From Chlamydiia bacterium (GTDB taxonomy: Bacteria; Chlamydiota; Chlamydiia; Chlamydiales; 2-12-FULL-49-11), in the NCBI GenBank assembly GCA_022601435.1, contig JAJACQ010000032.1:1-36424 (forward strand): a stretch of 36,424 bases of DNA. Direction: 5' to 3'. The translations under genes and the position numbers were made by a program. How positions within the stretch are numbered: the stretch's first letter is position 1; each line of letters begins with the position of its first letter. Shown one piece after another: positions 1 through 9,103 of the stretch. The notes below the pieces were generated by a model. The model made no database searches. It had not been told where the DNA came from and saw only the letters and a program-made list of their open reading frames with translations.

Positions 1-437
1 ATTGGAATAATACAAGTCCAACATCAACCGTGATAACTTTTGGAACTAATGGCTCGTCTAACTCTAGTGGAAATTCAACGATTTTTTATGCTTTCACAGA
101 AGTAGAAGGATATAGCGCCTTCGGATCGTATGTTGGAAATGGAAATGCTTCCGGACCAATGATTAATCTAGGATTTGAACCAGCATTTTTGATGTTTAAA
201 TCAACCGGCGATAATAAATGGGTTATGAAAGATACTGAACGTAGTCCTTTCAATGATTCTTCACTTTCATTAGTCGCAAATAATTCTGATGCAGAACTTA
301 CAAATGATCAGCCTATAGATATTAATTCCAATGGTTTCAAGTTGAGGACTACGGGAAGTGGAGTGAATTCCAATGGTGTAACATACGTATACATAGCATT
401 TGCCTCAAGCCCCTTCAAAACTGCTAACGCCCGATAG
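1..437 (+). CDS. Tail/receptor-binding protein, C-terminal part (DUF7483-like), cut by window start
   Basis: The frame is open from base 3, so this is the C-terminal end of a longer gene; the GTG at 30 is not a credible start. The visible ~144 residues contain VEGYSAFGSYVGNG, then NLGFEPAFLMFKST, and end in AFASSPFKTANAR. This succession (VEGYS..GSY.GNG, GF.PA..M.K, SNGFK.R, YIAFA..PFK.ANAR) is the pattern I recall for DUF7483 domains in marine phage tail proteins. Serine, glycine and asparagine dominate, as in beta-rich fibres. It precedes a tail-assembly-type gene with a 12-bp gap that carries AGGAG. Inferred role: host recognition or a virion-surface fibre. Family call is fairly sure; role is inference. 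Confidence 0.75.
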   Translation, partial: WNNTSPTSTVITFGTNGSSNSSGNSTIFYAFTEVEGYSAFGSYVGNGNASGPMINLGFEPAFLMFKSTGDNKWVMKDTERSPFNDSSLSLVANNSDAELTNDQPIDINSNGFKLRTTGSGVNSNGVTYVYIAFASSPFKTANAR

Positions 438-449
438 GAGAAAATAAAC

Positions 450-1022
450 ATGTGGCAATATAATAAAAAAACAATTAAAGAAGGTAAGGCATGGACCGAT
501 AATAATGGTATTCAGCATCCTTCTAATTGGCATATATGGTCAAGAGAGGAAAAAGAAGCTATTGGGTTGGTAGAGATTATTCCACAAACGCCACCTGATA
601 GTCGTTTATATACTTGGTCACAAAATTCTGATGGTACAATTACATCTAAAGCTAAAAAACTAGATGATACAGATGAAGTAGATGAAAAGGGTGATCCTCT
701 ACTAGACGAAAAGGGTAATCAGGTTGTAACTCTTGGTCTTAAATCACAGCTTATTTTACAGGTAAAAGAACAGCAGGGTAGTCTACTATCTCAAACTGAC
801 TGGGCTATTATTCGTAAGACTGACACAAATATTAATATTCCTTCTAATATTCAAGTTTGGAGAAATGAAATACGTTTGGCTGCTGCAGCAATGGAAGACA
901 GCATTACTCAGGCTGTAGATATAGATGATGTTGCTAATTTATTTGTTACTTATACACTAAATGATGACGGCACTACAAGTAAGTCAGGTATTCTTTTTGA
1001 TTGGCCTGAATTGGAGGAATAA
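450..1022 (+). CDS. Tail fibre assembly/chaperone-like protein
   Basis: 190 residues starting at ATG 450 behind AGGAG (AGGAGAAAATAAAC). The N-terminal half is acidic (DDTDEVDEKGDPLLDEKG) and variable. The C-terminal half holds TDWAIIRKTDTNINIPSNIQ followed by WRNEIRLAAAAME, which matches the 'TDWxxxRxxE..xxIPxxxxxxRxxxR' signature common in phage tail-fibre-assembly and DUF4376/XkdW-type proteins. Such proteins usually sit just downstream of fibre genes, as here, and are thought to help fold or attach the fibre. Its stop overlaps the next ATG as TAATG. The family assignment rests on this motif only; the chaperone role is inferred from position. Confidence 0.55.
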   Translation: MWQYNKKTIKEGKAWTDNNGIQHPSNWHIWSREEKEAIGLVEIIPQTPPDSRLYTWSQNSDGTITSKAKKLDDTDEVDEKGDPLLDEKGNQVVTLGLKSQLILQVKEQQGSLLSQTDWAIIRKTDTNINIPSNIQVWRNEIRLAAAAMEDSITQAVDIDDVANLFVTYTLNDDGTTSKSGILFDWPELEE

Positions 1023-1162
1023 TGTTTGAATACTTTTCTATAATAAGTTTTATTTTTATAGTTAATCAAGAACCTCTAGTTCAAAAATCTATAACAAAAA
1101 ATTTTTTAACATTAGAGCTTTGTCAAAGTTATGAAGAATATGTTAAAATAATAACTAACTAA
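1022..1162 (+). CDS. Small hydrophobic protein (46 aa), unknown
   Basis: A 46-codon frame whose ATG overlaps the stop of the preceding gene (TAATG), implying translational coupling. The first ~14 residues are a hydrophobic stretch (YFSIISFIFIVN) that could be a signal or single membrane segment; the rest is polar with one cysteine (LELCQSYEEY). I do not recognise it. The overlap and AT-rich codon use like its neighbours favour a real gene. A lipoprotein reading is unlikely because the cysteine is far from the hydrophobic segment. Confidence 0.45.
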   Translation: MFEYFSIISFIFIVNQEPLVQKSITKNFLTLELCQSYEEYVKIITN

Positions 1163-1228
1163 TAAAAATCTATATGCAAATCTTTTATATTCTAAATGTA
1201 AGAAAAAAGATAAAGGAGAAGAAGTCTA

Positions 1229-2266
1229 ATGGCTAGTACGTATACAAATCGTCTAGGTTTAGAGAAACAAGGTGATGGAGAAAATCCAAACAGTTGGGGT
1301 AGTATTCTAAATACTAACGTAATTGACCTAATAGATGATGCTATTGCTGGTTATGAGATTGTCTCTGTAAGCAGCACAGGTATTACTCTTAGTGATAACA
1401 ATGGTGCTGTTGATCAGTCACGAAATGCTTCTCTAGAGTTTGCAGGTACTCTAACTGCTGATGTAACTATTACTATTCCGTCAGAAGAAAAAACTTATTT
1501 TATTCGTGAGAATACTACAGGATCATTTGCTGTTCAAGTTAAAACAGTTTCTGGTAGTGCAATTACACTAACTCAGCAAAATAATTCTCTTATTTCTTGT
1601 GATGGAACAAATATTTATTCAGTTGACCCTCCTACATCAGTAGCTACATTTACAGCAAATACTTTTACAGCTACAAGTATAACTACTTCTACTGTTTCTG
1701 CTTCGTCTATTACGGTTAGTGGTAATGTATCAGCTACAGAATTTTATGGAGGTGGTGGTAATTTAACAGGTATAGCGACTGTTCCTGCTGGTATTGTTAT
1801 TCCTTATGCTGGAACTTCAGAGCCTTCTGGATATCTGTTTTGTTATGGTCAAGCAATTAGTCGTGCCACATACAGTGATCTATTCTCTGCTGTTGGAACT
1901 ACCTATGGTGTAGGTGATGGAGCAACAACCTTTAATCTACCTGATCTTCGTGGTCGTCTTGTTGCTGGTCAGGATGACATGGGTGGGTCAAGTGCTAACC
2001 GTCTAACAGGTCAATCAGGTGGTGTTGACGGTGATGTCTTGGGTGACACAGGTGGTGCAGAAACTCATACACTAACAGTTGCTCAACTAGCAGCACATAC
2101 TCACAGTACGTATGACTTATGGAGTCAACATGCAGGAAATCCTGCAAGCTCTCCTCCTTATGAGGTTCAAGATACTAGCGGTGGTACTACTGGAAGTACT
2201 GGTGGAAATTCTGCACATAATAACGTACAGCCTACAATTATTCTTAACTATATTATTAAGACCTAA
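1229..2266 (+). CDS. Tail collar fibre protein
   Basis: 345 residues, ATG behind AAAGGAGAAGAAG. Residues ~1-130 form a Ser/Thr-rich beta-type domain beginning MASTYTNRLGLEKQGDGENP, common at the head of marine phage fibres. Residues ~185-285 are a phage tail collar domain (Pfam Phage_Collar type): PAGIVIPYAGTSEPSGYLFC, then AISRATYSDLFSAVGTTYG, DGATTFNLPDLRGRLVAGQD and a histidine-bearing AAHTHSTYD loop. The protein ends in HNNVQPTIILNYIIKT, the usual end of collar or short-tail-fibre tips. Role: distal fibre or adhesin binding host receptors. It is separated by two bases from the next tail gene, so both are probably made from one message. Confidence 0.9.
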   Translation: MASTYTNRLGLEKQGDGENPNSWGSILNTNVIDLIDDAIAGYEIVSVSSTGITLSDNNGAVDQSRNASLEFAGTLTADVTITIPSEEKTYFIRENTTGSFAVQVKTVSGSAITLTQQNNSLISCDGTNIYSVDPPTSVATFTANTFTATSITTSTVSASSITVSGNVSATEFYGGGGNLTGIATVPAGIVIPYAGTSEPSGYLFCYGQAISRATYSDLFSAVGTTYGVGDGATTFNLPDLRGRLVAGQDDMGGSSANRLTGQSGGVDGDVLGDTGGAETHTLTVAQLAAHTHSTYDLWSQHAGNPASSPPYEVQDTSGGTTGSTGGNSAHNNVQPTIILNYIIKT

Positions 2267-2268
2267 TA

Positions 2269-4125
2269 ATGCCTAGTTCTTCTTCACGTTTACAGAAACT
2301 AAATTTTTTGCCCGGATTTCACCGTGAGTCTACTCAGTATTCTGAGGAGGGTAAGTGGTACGACGGTGATCGTGTACGCTTTCGTGAAGGAAAACCTGAG
2401 AATTTAAGAGGTTATCAAAAGCATTCTACTACAGCTATTATTGGAACATCTAGAGTTTTACATTCTTGGATTAATAACTCAACTGAAAAGTTATTAGCTA
2501 CAGGAACAGAACAACGTCTTAATATTTTCTTTAGTGGTGTTAATTATGATGTAACACCTATAAGAACTGTTACAACATTAACAAGTGTTATGAATGTTCA
2601 GTCTGGATCTCCTATTGTATCTGTAAGTTTAACTAATCATGGAGTAAGTGTTGGTGACTGGGTTACGTTTTCTAGCACATCTATTCCCGGTTTTTCTGAA
2701 GGAACAGACTTTGCAGTTACAGCTTTTGGTGGACCTACTTATAAAATAACAAGTAAATCAGGTCTAAATAATTTTGCATTTACTCTTAATTATACAGCAG
2801 ATTCAAACTTTACAGATGTAGGTATAGCTACTGCAAGTTTTCTTATTCCTACAGAACAGACTGAAAGTATTCAGGGTCTAGGTTATAGTGCTGGTGTGTA
2901 TAATGCTGGTACTTCAACAACAGGTGAACGTGCTTGGAATACAGCAGCCTCTTCTTCCAACATTATCTTTGCTGCTAATCAGTGGTCAATGGATAACTGG
3001 GGCGAAGACCTTCTAGCTGTACGTCGAGGATCAGAGTTATTTTATTGGGATGCAGATGCTAGTATTACACCAGAAAGAGCAACTATTGTAGCTACTGGTC
3101 CTTCTAAAATTAATAGCATTGTTGTATCACCAAATGACAGACACGTTATTGCTTTAGGAACAAATGAAGCAGGTACTTCTATTTTTAATCCTCTTCTGGT
3201 ACGTTGGTCAGATCAGGAAGATTATACTAACTGGCAACCAAGTATTTCTTCTACATCAGGTGAAATACAGCTAGTAGATGGTACAGAAATTGTTGGTGGT
3301 ATTCGTTCACGTAATGCTATTCATATTTGGACTGATCGTGCTATGTATGCACTAAACTTTGTTGGTCCTCCCTTTATCTTTAATAATACACTACTAGGTA
3401 ATAATGCTGGTCTTATTGGTCCACATGCCGCAGTAGCACTAGAAGGTGTTACTTATTGGATGGGTATTAATGACTTCTTTGCATTTAATGGTAGAGTACA
3501 AAAACTAAACTGTACAGTTCGTCGTCATATTTATGATAGCTTTAATATGTCACAGGCAGATAAAGTATATGCAGGAACTAATTCAGAGTTTCACGAAGTA
3601 ATTTGGTTATATCCAGCTAATGATTCTTTAGAACCTAATCGTTATATTATATATAATACAGTAGAAAATCATTGGGTATTTGGTACAGGTTTCTTTAATA
3701 CTTTTGAAGATAGAGTTGTATTTGATAATACAATTACTAATGGTGCTGTAAGTGTAGCAGCAGATAATTATTATTGGGATAATGAACCTGTATCAGTATA
3801 TACTGGCGATGGTCAAGCATTAACATCATACATTGAGTCAGCAGACTTTGATATTGAAGATGGTGATAACTTAATGTTTATGGATCGTATTATTCCTGAC
3901 TATACTATTAATCAAGGTTCTATTCAATTTAGTATTGATACTAAACAATATCCAAGTGGTTCTACAATTACTAAAGGTCCATTTACTATTAATAATGGTA
4001 CAGAAAAGATTGATATGAGAGCTAGGGGTAGACAGGCTGCTGTACGAGTATCTTCATCTGAATCTGGTACTAGCTGGCGTTGGGGTAGTATACGACTAGC
4101 TATTCAACCTGATGGTGGTAGATAA
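2269..4125 (+). CDS. Tail tube/stabilization-type virion protein
   Basis: 618 residues. The N-terminus has FLPGFHRESTQYSEEG followed by KWYDGDRVRFREGKPENLRG, a block I recall from large virion proteins of marine podoviruses. Residues ~250-430 have repeated beta-strand blocks around RWSDQEDYTNWQPS, GGIRSRNAIHIWTDRAMYAL and VTYWMGINDFFAFNG, consistent with a beta-propeller like the P22 gp10 packaged-DNA stabilization (tail) proteins. The C-terminus is beta-rich (SWRWGSIRLAIQPDGGR). Probable role: part of the short tail or neck. The stop overlaps the next ATG (TAATG). The exact correspondence to gp10 or to a T7 nozzle protein needs structure comparison. Confidence 0.6.
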   Translation: MPSSSSRLQKLNFLPGFHRESTQYSEEGKWYDGDRVRFREGKPENLRGYQKHSTTAIIGTSRVLHSWINNSTEKLLATGTEQRLNIFFSGVNYDVTPIRTVTTLTSVMNVQSGSPIVSVSLTNHGVSVGDWVTFSSTSIPGFSEGTDFAVTAFGGPTYKITSKSGLNNFAFTLNYTADSNFTDVGIATASFLIPTEQTESIQGLGYSAGVYNAGTSTTGERAWNTAASSSNIIFAANQWSMDNWGEDLLAVRRGSELFYWDADASITPERATIVATGPSKINSIVVSPNDRHVIALGTNEAGTSIFNPLLVRWSDQEDYTNWQPSISSTSGEIQLVDGTEIVGGIRSRNAIHIWTDRAMYALNFVGPPFIFNNTLLGNNAGLIGPHAAVALEGVTYWMGINDFFAFNGRVQKLNCTVRRHIYDSFNMSQADKVYAGTNSEFHEVIWLYPANDSLEPNRYIIYNTVENHWVFGTGFFNTFEDRVVFDNTITNGAVSVAADNYYWDNEPVSVYTGDGQALTSYIESADFDIEDGDNLMFMDRIIPDYTINQGSIQFSIDTKQYPSGSTITKGPFTINNGTEKIDMRARGRQAAVRVSSSESGTSWRWGSIRLAIQPDGGR

Positions 4126-4403
4126 TGGTAGCAAAACTTTATCCTGAACTTCCATACTATGCTAATATAGATATGGTTGATAGTAGGCAGCTTTACGATG
4201 ATCTTATTCGTTACGCAGCAGAAATGAAGTTTCTGTTAGAGCAACGTGACCTAGAAGTAGATTTATCACCAGCTACACGAGTACGTACTGTAGTTAGCAT
4301 TAATGAGATTGGTAGACCAGAAGAAGGTTTTATAGTCTTTGCTACAAGTGTACAGAAATACAAGGGTTATGTCTCAGGTACAGGTTGGGTAGACTTTCAC
4401 TAA
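4125..4403 (+). CDS. Small virion-associated protein, unknown
   Basis: 92 residues, starting by TAATG overlap with the tail protein and ending by TAATG overlap with the next gene. The N-terminal half is helical (DSRQLYDDLIRYAAEMKFLLEQRDLEV); the C-terminal half is beta-like (RTVVSINEIGRPEEGFIVFA, YVSGTGWVDFH). It resembles small proteins that follow the large tail gene in marine podoviruses and may be a tail accessory or fibre-attachment factor. Function not known; the strict coupling says it is made in step with the tail protein. Confidence 0.6.
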   Translation: MVAKLYPELPYYANIDMVDSRQLYDDLIRYAAEMKFLLEQRDLEVDLSPATRVRTVVSINEIGRPEEGFIVFATSVQKYKGYVSGTGWVDFH

Positions 4404-4624
4404 TGCACAATAATTATAAGAATATGATAGATTTAATCTATAATAGCACTTACATAGAAAATGTAAATAACGGATTAGCACCTCAAACAGATTATTTTGG
4501 GGCTAGAACTGGAAATGGTATGGCGTATTCTAAAGACTCATTGTATAATAATACAAATACTTTACACGCAGATATGACCAAACCACAGTCACACTACATG
4601 AATTTAAAACAAGGGACTAAGTAA
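4403..4624 (+). CDS. Small virion-region protein (73 aa), unknown
   Basis: The ATG at 4403 overlaps the previous stop (TAATG), so I take it over an upstream in-frame TTG at 4385. The 73 residues are polar and asparagine- and tyrosine-rich (MHNNYKNMIDLIYNSTYIEN; GARTGNGMAYSKDS) with no membrane segment or recognised motif. It sits one base before the first ejection-type protein. Likely a minor structural or scaffold component; no function can be assigned from sequence. Confidence 0.5.
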   Translation: MHNNYKNMIDLIYNSTYIENVNNGLAPQTDYFGARTGNGMAYSKDSLYNNTNTLHADMTKPQSHYMNLKQGTK

Positions 4625-4625
4625 T

Positions 4626-6638
4626 ATGGCGATGGCTTCAGCAAATTATAGTGGATTAGCTAACTTAATGAATTTACAAGGAGTAGGAGTAAATCCTACT
4701 TCTCAGTTAGCTTATGTTCCTTCTAAAGATTTAATGACTCGTTATCAGACTATTCCTAATCCAAGAACAGGCATACCTCAAGCTATGGGTGTTACAGGAA
4801 TGGCTGACGGTGGTATGCCTTCAGAACAGTATCCTATGCAAGAAGAAGCTATGGAACTAGCAAATCGTGGTAGGTATGGTGATACAACTCTAGTACACAT
4901 GACACCGGGAGAAGTACAAGGACTGTCATCCCTTGGTCAGCTTACTATTAATCCTGATACTGGCTTACCAGAAGCTTTTAATATGAAATCGCTTATTCCG
5001 GCAATAGCTGGTATTGCAGCTAGTATAGTTCTTCCAGTAGCTGCTGCCCCAATATTTGGTGCTAGTGGAGCTTTAGGAAGTTTTGGAACAGCAGCAGCAA
5101 GCGGTTTAGGTACATTTGGTGGTGGATTACTTTCTGGTAAAAGCACAGGAGAAGCTGCACTAGGCGGTCTTATGTCTTTTGGTATTGGTTCAATTTTAGG
5201 AGGTGGAACACCGGGACTAGCTGAAAATACAGGAGGTGCAGCCTATGGTACTGCTGCACAAAGTCCAGAAGCTTTAGCCCTTTCTGAAGTAGATGACTTT
5301 TTTGAGTTGGGAGGATTACCAACAGATTATTCTGCTGCTAGTGGTTTTAATGATGCTGCTTATTATACTTCCCGCGGCGCAGTTCCAACAGTTTCTGGTG
5401 CACCAACAGTAGGACAAGCTGTGCCAGATGTTATTGCTCCTGTAAGTTATTCTGCTGCAGGAGTACCTAAATTAACCAGTGCTGCTGTAGAAAGAACATC
5501 TAGTCTTGGGCAAGCATTAATGCAACCATCAGGATATTCATATTCACTAGAAAAAGCATATGAACCAAGTGCTTTAGGAAAATTAATAGGTAGAGAAGCT
5601 ATTCCTGGAGGTAATATTACTAAAGATCAATTTATGCAATTAGGTGGTATTCCTTCAGACATAACATTAGGTGAAAGTGCAAAACAAGTATTAAGTAAAC
5701 CCAGTACATATGCTCCATTAGGTATAGCAGCATTAACAGGTGGATTTGATGATCCTTATGAATATAAAAAACCTGAAGATAGACCTGTACCAGATACTGG
5801 CTTTGGAAGATATACTTTAGCAGGTGGAGAAGTTAAAAGACCTGTAGCTACAGAAGAAGAATTAAGGAGAAGAGCAGTGGAAGGCGGTAGTCAAAATTAT
5901 TTCACTCCCTATAATTATGTACGGAATGCAGCAGAAGGTGGTATAGTTGGACTACAGCAGGGTGGTATGGCTACTCCTCAAGCACCTTCAGCTATGGCTG
6001 GTATGTTAGCACAACCTCAACCACAACAGCCTCTTCCAATTAATGTTCAGGTACAGCCACAACAATCTGTTATGCCACAGCAGCCCCAGCCTTCTATGCC
6101 TATGTCTCAAACAGGTAGTGGTGTAGCACCTCTTCCTGATCAACAGAAAGAGTTTATTAAACTTATGGATATGGAAGAACAATTACAAAGTCAAAAGAGT
6201 AGTCAATCTACTCAATCTTTAGCAAGTATTATGGGATTAGGTATGAACTTTGCAAGTAATCAATATCCACAAACATCTCCTAGTGGTCAGGCAGTACAGC
6301 CTCCTCCAACTCCTCCAATGAATTATGGTTCACAAGTTAATATGGGACTAGCTGCAGGTGGACAGCCATACTTTGAAGGTCAAGTACAAGGACCGGGTGA
6401 TGGTCAGTCAGATGAAGTAGCCTTTCGTGTAGATGGTGGACAGGTAGATGGTGCTATGCTGTCTCCTCAAGAATATGTCTTGGCAGCAGATGTAGTTTCT
6501 GCTATAGGTAATGGATCATCTGATGCTGGTGCAGAAAAGCTTGATCAATTTATGAAGGGTGTAAGACAAGATGCTTATGGTACAACTAAGCAGATGCAGC
6601 CATTTAATAATCAAGGATTAACTAATTTAGTAGCGTAA
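4626..6638 (+). CDS. Large virion/ejection-type protein with glycine-rich membrane-like segment
   Basis: 670 residues. Residues ~40-115 contain ADGGMPSEQYPMQEEAMELA, then TTLVHMTPGEVQGL. Residues ~120-190 are a long small-residue hydrophobic stretch (LIPAIAGIAASIVLPVAAAP and following) able to insert in membranes. Residues ~440-520 are Gln/Pro-rich low complexity. The end has GDGQSDEVAFRVDGGQVDGA then MLSPQEYVLAADVVSAIGNG, a 'QSD.(I/V)...V..G..LSP.E(Y/F)V..ADVVSA.G' pattern I recall from ejection-type proteins of marine podoviruses. It starts the T7 gp13-gp16-like block. Expected role: an internal core protein expelled into the envelope with the DNA. Role is inferred from composition and position. 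Confidence 0.6.
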   Translation: MAMASANYSGLANLMNLQGVGVNPTSQLAYVPSKDLMTRYQTIPNPRTGIPQAMGVTGMADGGMPSEQYPMQEEAMELANRGRYGDTTLVHMTPGEVQGLSSLGQLTINPDTGLPEAFNMKSLIPAIAGIAASIVLPVAAAPIFGASGALGSFGTAAASGLGTFGGGLLSGKSTGEAALGGLMSFGIGSILGGGTPGLAENTGGAAYGTAAQSPEALALSEVDDFFELGGLPTDYSAASGFNDAAYYTSRGAVPTVSGAPTVGQAVPDVIAPVSYSAAGVPKLTSAAVERTSSLGQALMQPSGYSYSLEKAYEPSALGKLIGREAIPGGNITKDQFMQLGGIPSDITLGESAKQVLSKPSTYAPLGIAALTGGFDDPYEYKKPEDRPVPDTGFGRYTLAGGEVKRPVATEEELRRRAVEGGSQNYFTPYNYVRNAAEGGIVGLQQGGMATPQAPSAMAGMLAQPQPQQPLPINVQVQPQQSVMPQQPQPSMPMSQTGSGVAPLPDQQKEFIKLMDMEEQLQSQKSSQSTQSLASIMGLGMNFASNQYPQTSPSGQAVQPPPTPPMNYGSQVNMGLAAGGQPYFEGQVQGPGDGQSDEVAFRVDGGQVDGAMLSPQEYVLAADVVSAIGNGSSDAGAEKLDQFMKGVRQDAYGTTKQMQPFNNQGLTNLVA

Positions 6639-7079
6639 ATGGAATTAATAAAAATAAATAGTAATGCTATAGAAGTAACTTGGCCGTATGTAAAAGATTT
6701 AGTAAAAAAACCAATAGATAGAACACTAGGAGAAAGAAACTTAGACGATATATACTACAGTTTAATACATGAGCAACTAACATTGTGGATAGCTGTGGAT
6801 AAAGAAGATGGTATAATTGGTATTCTAATAACACAGATTATTTTTTATCCTCAGTATAATGTTTTACTTCTTTCTCTGGTTGGTGCTAAACCACATACAA
6901 TAAATAAGTGGTTATATAAGTCTTGGAAGAAGGATTCTCCTCTCTTAGAATACGCACGAAAAAATAAGTGTAAACGAATAGAAGGCTATGTTAGAAATGG
7001 CTGGCTTAAATTATTAAAAGATATAGGGTTTAAAAAATACAACACTATTGTTACAAAGGATGTTGAATACTATGATTGA
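6639..7079 (+). CDS. GNAT-like protein, T7 gp13-like
   Basis: 146 residues; its ATG follows the previous stop directly. The layout is GNAT-like: an N-terminal helix region (VTWPYVKDLVKKPID), a core strand IIGILITQIIFY, a central LLLSLVGAK strand, and the C-terminal RIEGYVRNGWLKLLKDIGFK, matching the last GNAT strand and helix ('G.V....W...L..IGFK'). T7 gp13, a small protein needed for virion core assembly, has a comparable fold-like pattern and lies just before gp14-gp16, the same place as here. I cannot see an intact acetyl-CoA pyrophosphate loop (Q/R-x-x-G-x-G/A), so catalysis is doubtful and a structural or assembly role is more likely. Confidence 0.55.
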   Translation: MELIKINSNAIEVTWPYVKDLVKKPIDRTLGERNLDDIYYSLIHEQLTLWIAVDKEDGIIGILITQIIFYPQYNVLLLSLVGAKPHTINKWLYKSWKKDSPLLEYARKNKCKRIEGYVRNGWLKLLKDIGFKKYNTIVTKDVEYYD

Positions 7080-9099
7080 GACTAAACATATTATTGCAGA
7101 ACTTTCAGTTCAAGAAAAGATTTGCCTGTATAATGCTTTGTATGAAGATCTAGCAAGTAAGGGTATTGATGGAGATACTGAGCTTGCTCATGTCAACAAG
7201 GCTGAAATGGAAGCTCTTCGTGCAATGGGTGGTTCTGGTACAGTCAACCCTAACACTAATCTTATTCAATTTGGTGGTGGCAGTCCACCTCCACCTCCTC
7301 CTACATCACAGACAGTTTCTCAAACTTCTGAATTTCCAGAAGAATTAAAGCCATATATTACTGATGTTCTGGGAAAAGCACAAGCTATTCAAGAGAAGCG
7401 TGAGCGGGAAGGATATCGTCCCTATGAAGGTCCACAAATTGCTGAGTTTACTCCTGAACAACAAGAAGCATTTACAGGTATTAGTGGACTTGTGGGTGAG
7501 GGAGGTAAGTATTTTGATCCGGCTACACGTCTAGCTGCATCATCTGCTATTGCTCCTCGTGCTGGTGAAGTACAGCAGTATATGTCTCCCTACATGCAGA
7601 ATGTAGTAGACATACAGCAACGTGAAGCACAGAGACAGGCTGATGTAGCAGCACAACAGCTAGGTGCACAAGCAGTAGGTGCTGGTGGTTTTGGTGGCTC
7701 ACGACAGGCTATTCTAGAGGCAGAACAACAGCGTAATCTACAGACACAGCTAGGTGATATTCAGGCTCGTGGACTAACATCAGCTTACGAAGATGCACAG
7801 GCACGTATGGCTGCTCAACGTGGACGTGAACTAGCTGCATCAGGTCAGTTTGCACAGCTAGGTCAGATAGCACCACAACAGGCACTAAAAGAACTAACTG
7901 CTCTAGAGGCTGTAGGTGCACAGCAACAAGCATTAAGTCAGCGTGGACTTGATATTGCTAAGTCACAGTTTCAACAAGAACAACTATTTCCTGAACAGAC
8001 ACTACAACAGTATCAGTCTGTTATTCGTGGTTTCCCTCTTGCTCCATCTACTTATCAGACAAGCCAAAAAACAACTCCTGCACCTAGTTATTTACAACAG
8101 GCTGCGGGTTTAGGTGGTTTAGGTTTAGGTGTTGCTAGTGCTTTTGGCGGTTTTAAAGCAAAGGGTGGACTTGTTAGCCGTATGGGCGGTGGACAGGTAG
8201 ATCAGAATAGTGGGTTAGGTTCTATTGTTGTTAAACGTCAATCTGGTAAAATGGTTGGTTTATCTACACAAGAGTTAGAACAAATTATTACTAATTATGG
8301 GCTGCCCAGTAGCCAACGGGCAGAAGCTTATAGAATTTTAATGGAAAAAAGGAAAGGTGCACCAAATTCTTCTTCTGCTACAGTAGCACCTAAAACTCCT
8401 ACTAATCCACCAGTTAAACAAGCTATTAAACCAGCACCTATACCTAATGCTGCTCTAGGAGTTGGTAAAAATATTCCATCATCTGAATCTAATATTTCAT
8501 CTCTTGGAAGTCTTCAAACTTCTCTCTTTTCTGATTTACTAAATAAACCAAAGGGAAAAGAATATGAGAAAAAGTTTTCTAAATATTCAGAAGCTAAAAG
8601 AAAATATATTGAAGAAAGTAAGTCAGATAGGTCTACAAATATAGCTTTAGCTTTTTCAGAAGGTTTATTAAATTATGCTGCTGCTGATCCTTCATTAGCA
8701 GAATCTCAAAAATTAGCTACAGCTTTTTCTAATCTTCCAAAGAATATTAAAGAAATAGATAAAGATCAAAGAGCATTAGCACTAGAAGCTGCAGGGCTAG
8801 ATGTTGAAGAAGCTAAATTTATGGCAGAACAAGAAACTAAAAACCTTGAAACTAAAGCTTCTATTTATAAAATATTAAATAAAGATGCTTTAGATGCTAA
8901 AGAAAAGTCTACTATTTTAAATAACGAAGCTAAAGTAATAGAGTTAATTATGGGCAGTGCAGACCCAGATTTTATTTATAAGATGATGACACATAAATAT
9001 GCTAGTGATGCAGTTAAAGCTGCTGCTAAAACAAAATATGATAAAACTAAACAGAAGAACTTGAATGACCCTAATACATTAACGATTAGGACAAGATAG
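7072..9099 (+). CDS. Internal virion/ejection protein, alanine-glutamine-rich
   Basis: I start at ATG 7072 (675 residues), overlapping the GNAT gene by 8 bp with AAAGGA about 11 bases upstream; ATG 7060 is an alternative. Residues ~80-90 are a proline run (SPPPPPP). Residues ~105-330 form long Ala/Gln helices around SPYMQNVVDIQQREAQRQAD and GGFGGSRQAILEAEQQRN, a block I recall from internal virion proteins of marine podoviruses. Residues ~350-390 carry a glycine-rich hydrophobic segment then FKAKGGLVSRMGGGQ. The C-terminal ~200 residues are lysine-rich helices. By size and order it resembles the middle member (gp14/gp15 position) of a T7-type ejection set. Function inferred from composition and order. 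Confidence 0.6.
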   Translation: MIETKHIIAELSVQEKICLYNALYEDLASKGIDGDTELAHVNKAEMEALRAMGGSGTVNPNTNLIQFGGGSPPPPPPTSQTVSQTSEFPEELKPYITDVLGKAQAIQEKREREGYRPYEGPQIAEFTPEQQEAFTGISGLVGEGGKYFDPATRLAASSAIAPRAGEVQQYMSPYMQNVVDIQQREAQRQADVAAQQLGAQAVGAGGFGGSRQAILEAEQQRNLQTQLGDIQARGLTSAYEDAQARMAAQRGRELAASGQFAQLGQIAPQQALKELTALEAVGAQQQALSQRGLDIAKSQFQQEQLFPEQTLQQYQSVIRGFPLAPSTYQTSQKTTPAPSYLQQAAGLGGLGLGVASAFGGFKAKGGLVSRMGGGQVDQNSGLGSIVVKRQSGKMVGLSTQELEQIITNYGLPSSQRAEAYRILMEKRKGAPNSSSATVAPKTPTNPPVKQAIKPAPIPNAALGVGKNIPSSESNISSLGSLQTSLFSDLLNKPKGKEYEKKFSKYSEAKRKYIEESKSDRSTNIALAFSEGLLNYAAADPSLAESQKLATAFSNLPKNIKEIDKDQRALALEAAGLDVEEAKFMAEQETKNLETKASIYKILNKDALDAKEKSTILNNEAKVIELIMGSADPDFIYKMMTHKYASDAVKAAAKTKYDKTKQKNLNDPNTLTIRTR

Positions 9100-9103
9100 T
9101 AGT

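Noticed and set aside
4385-4402. TTG start six codons upstream of the 73-aa gene
   Set aside because: The ATG at 4403 overlaps the preceding stop as TAATG, the pattern used by its neighbours.
4937-5146. 69-codon frame on the - strand within the ejection protein gene
   Set aside because: Proline/alanine-rich antisense shadow of a Gly/Ala-rich gene with no start signal.
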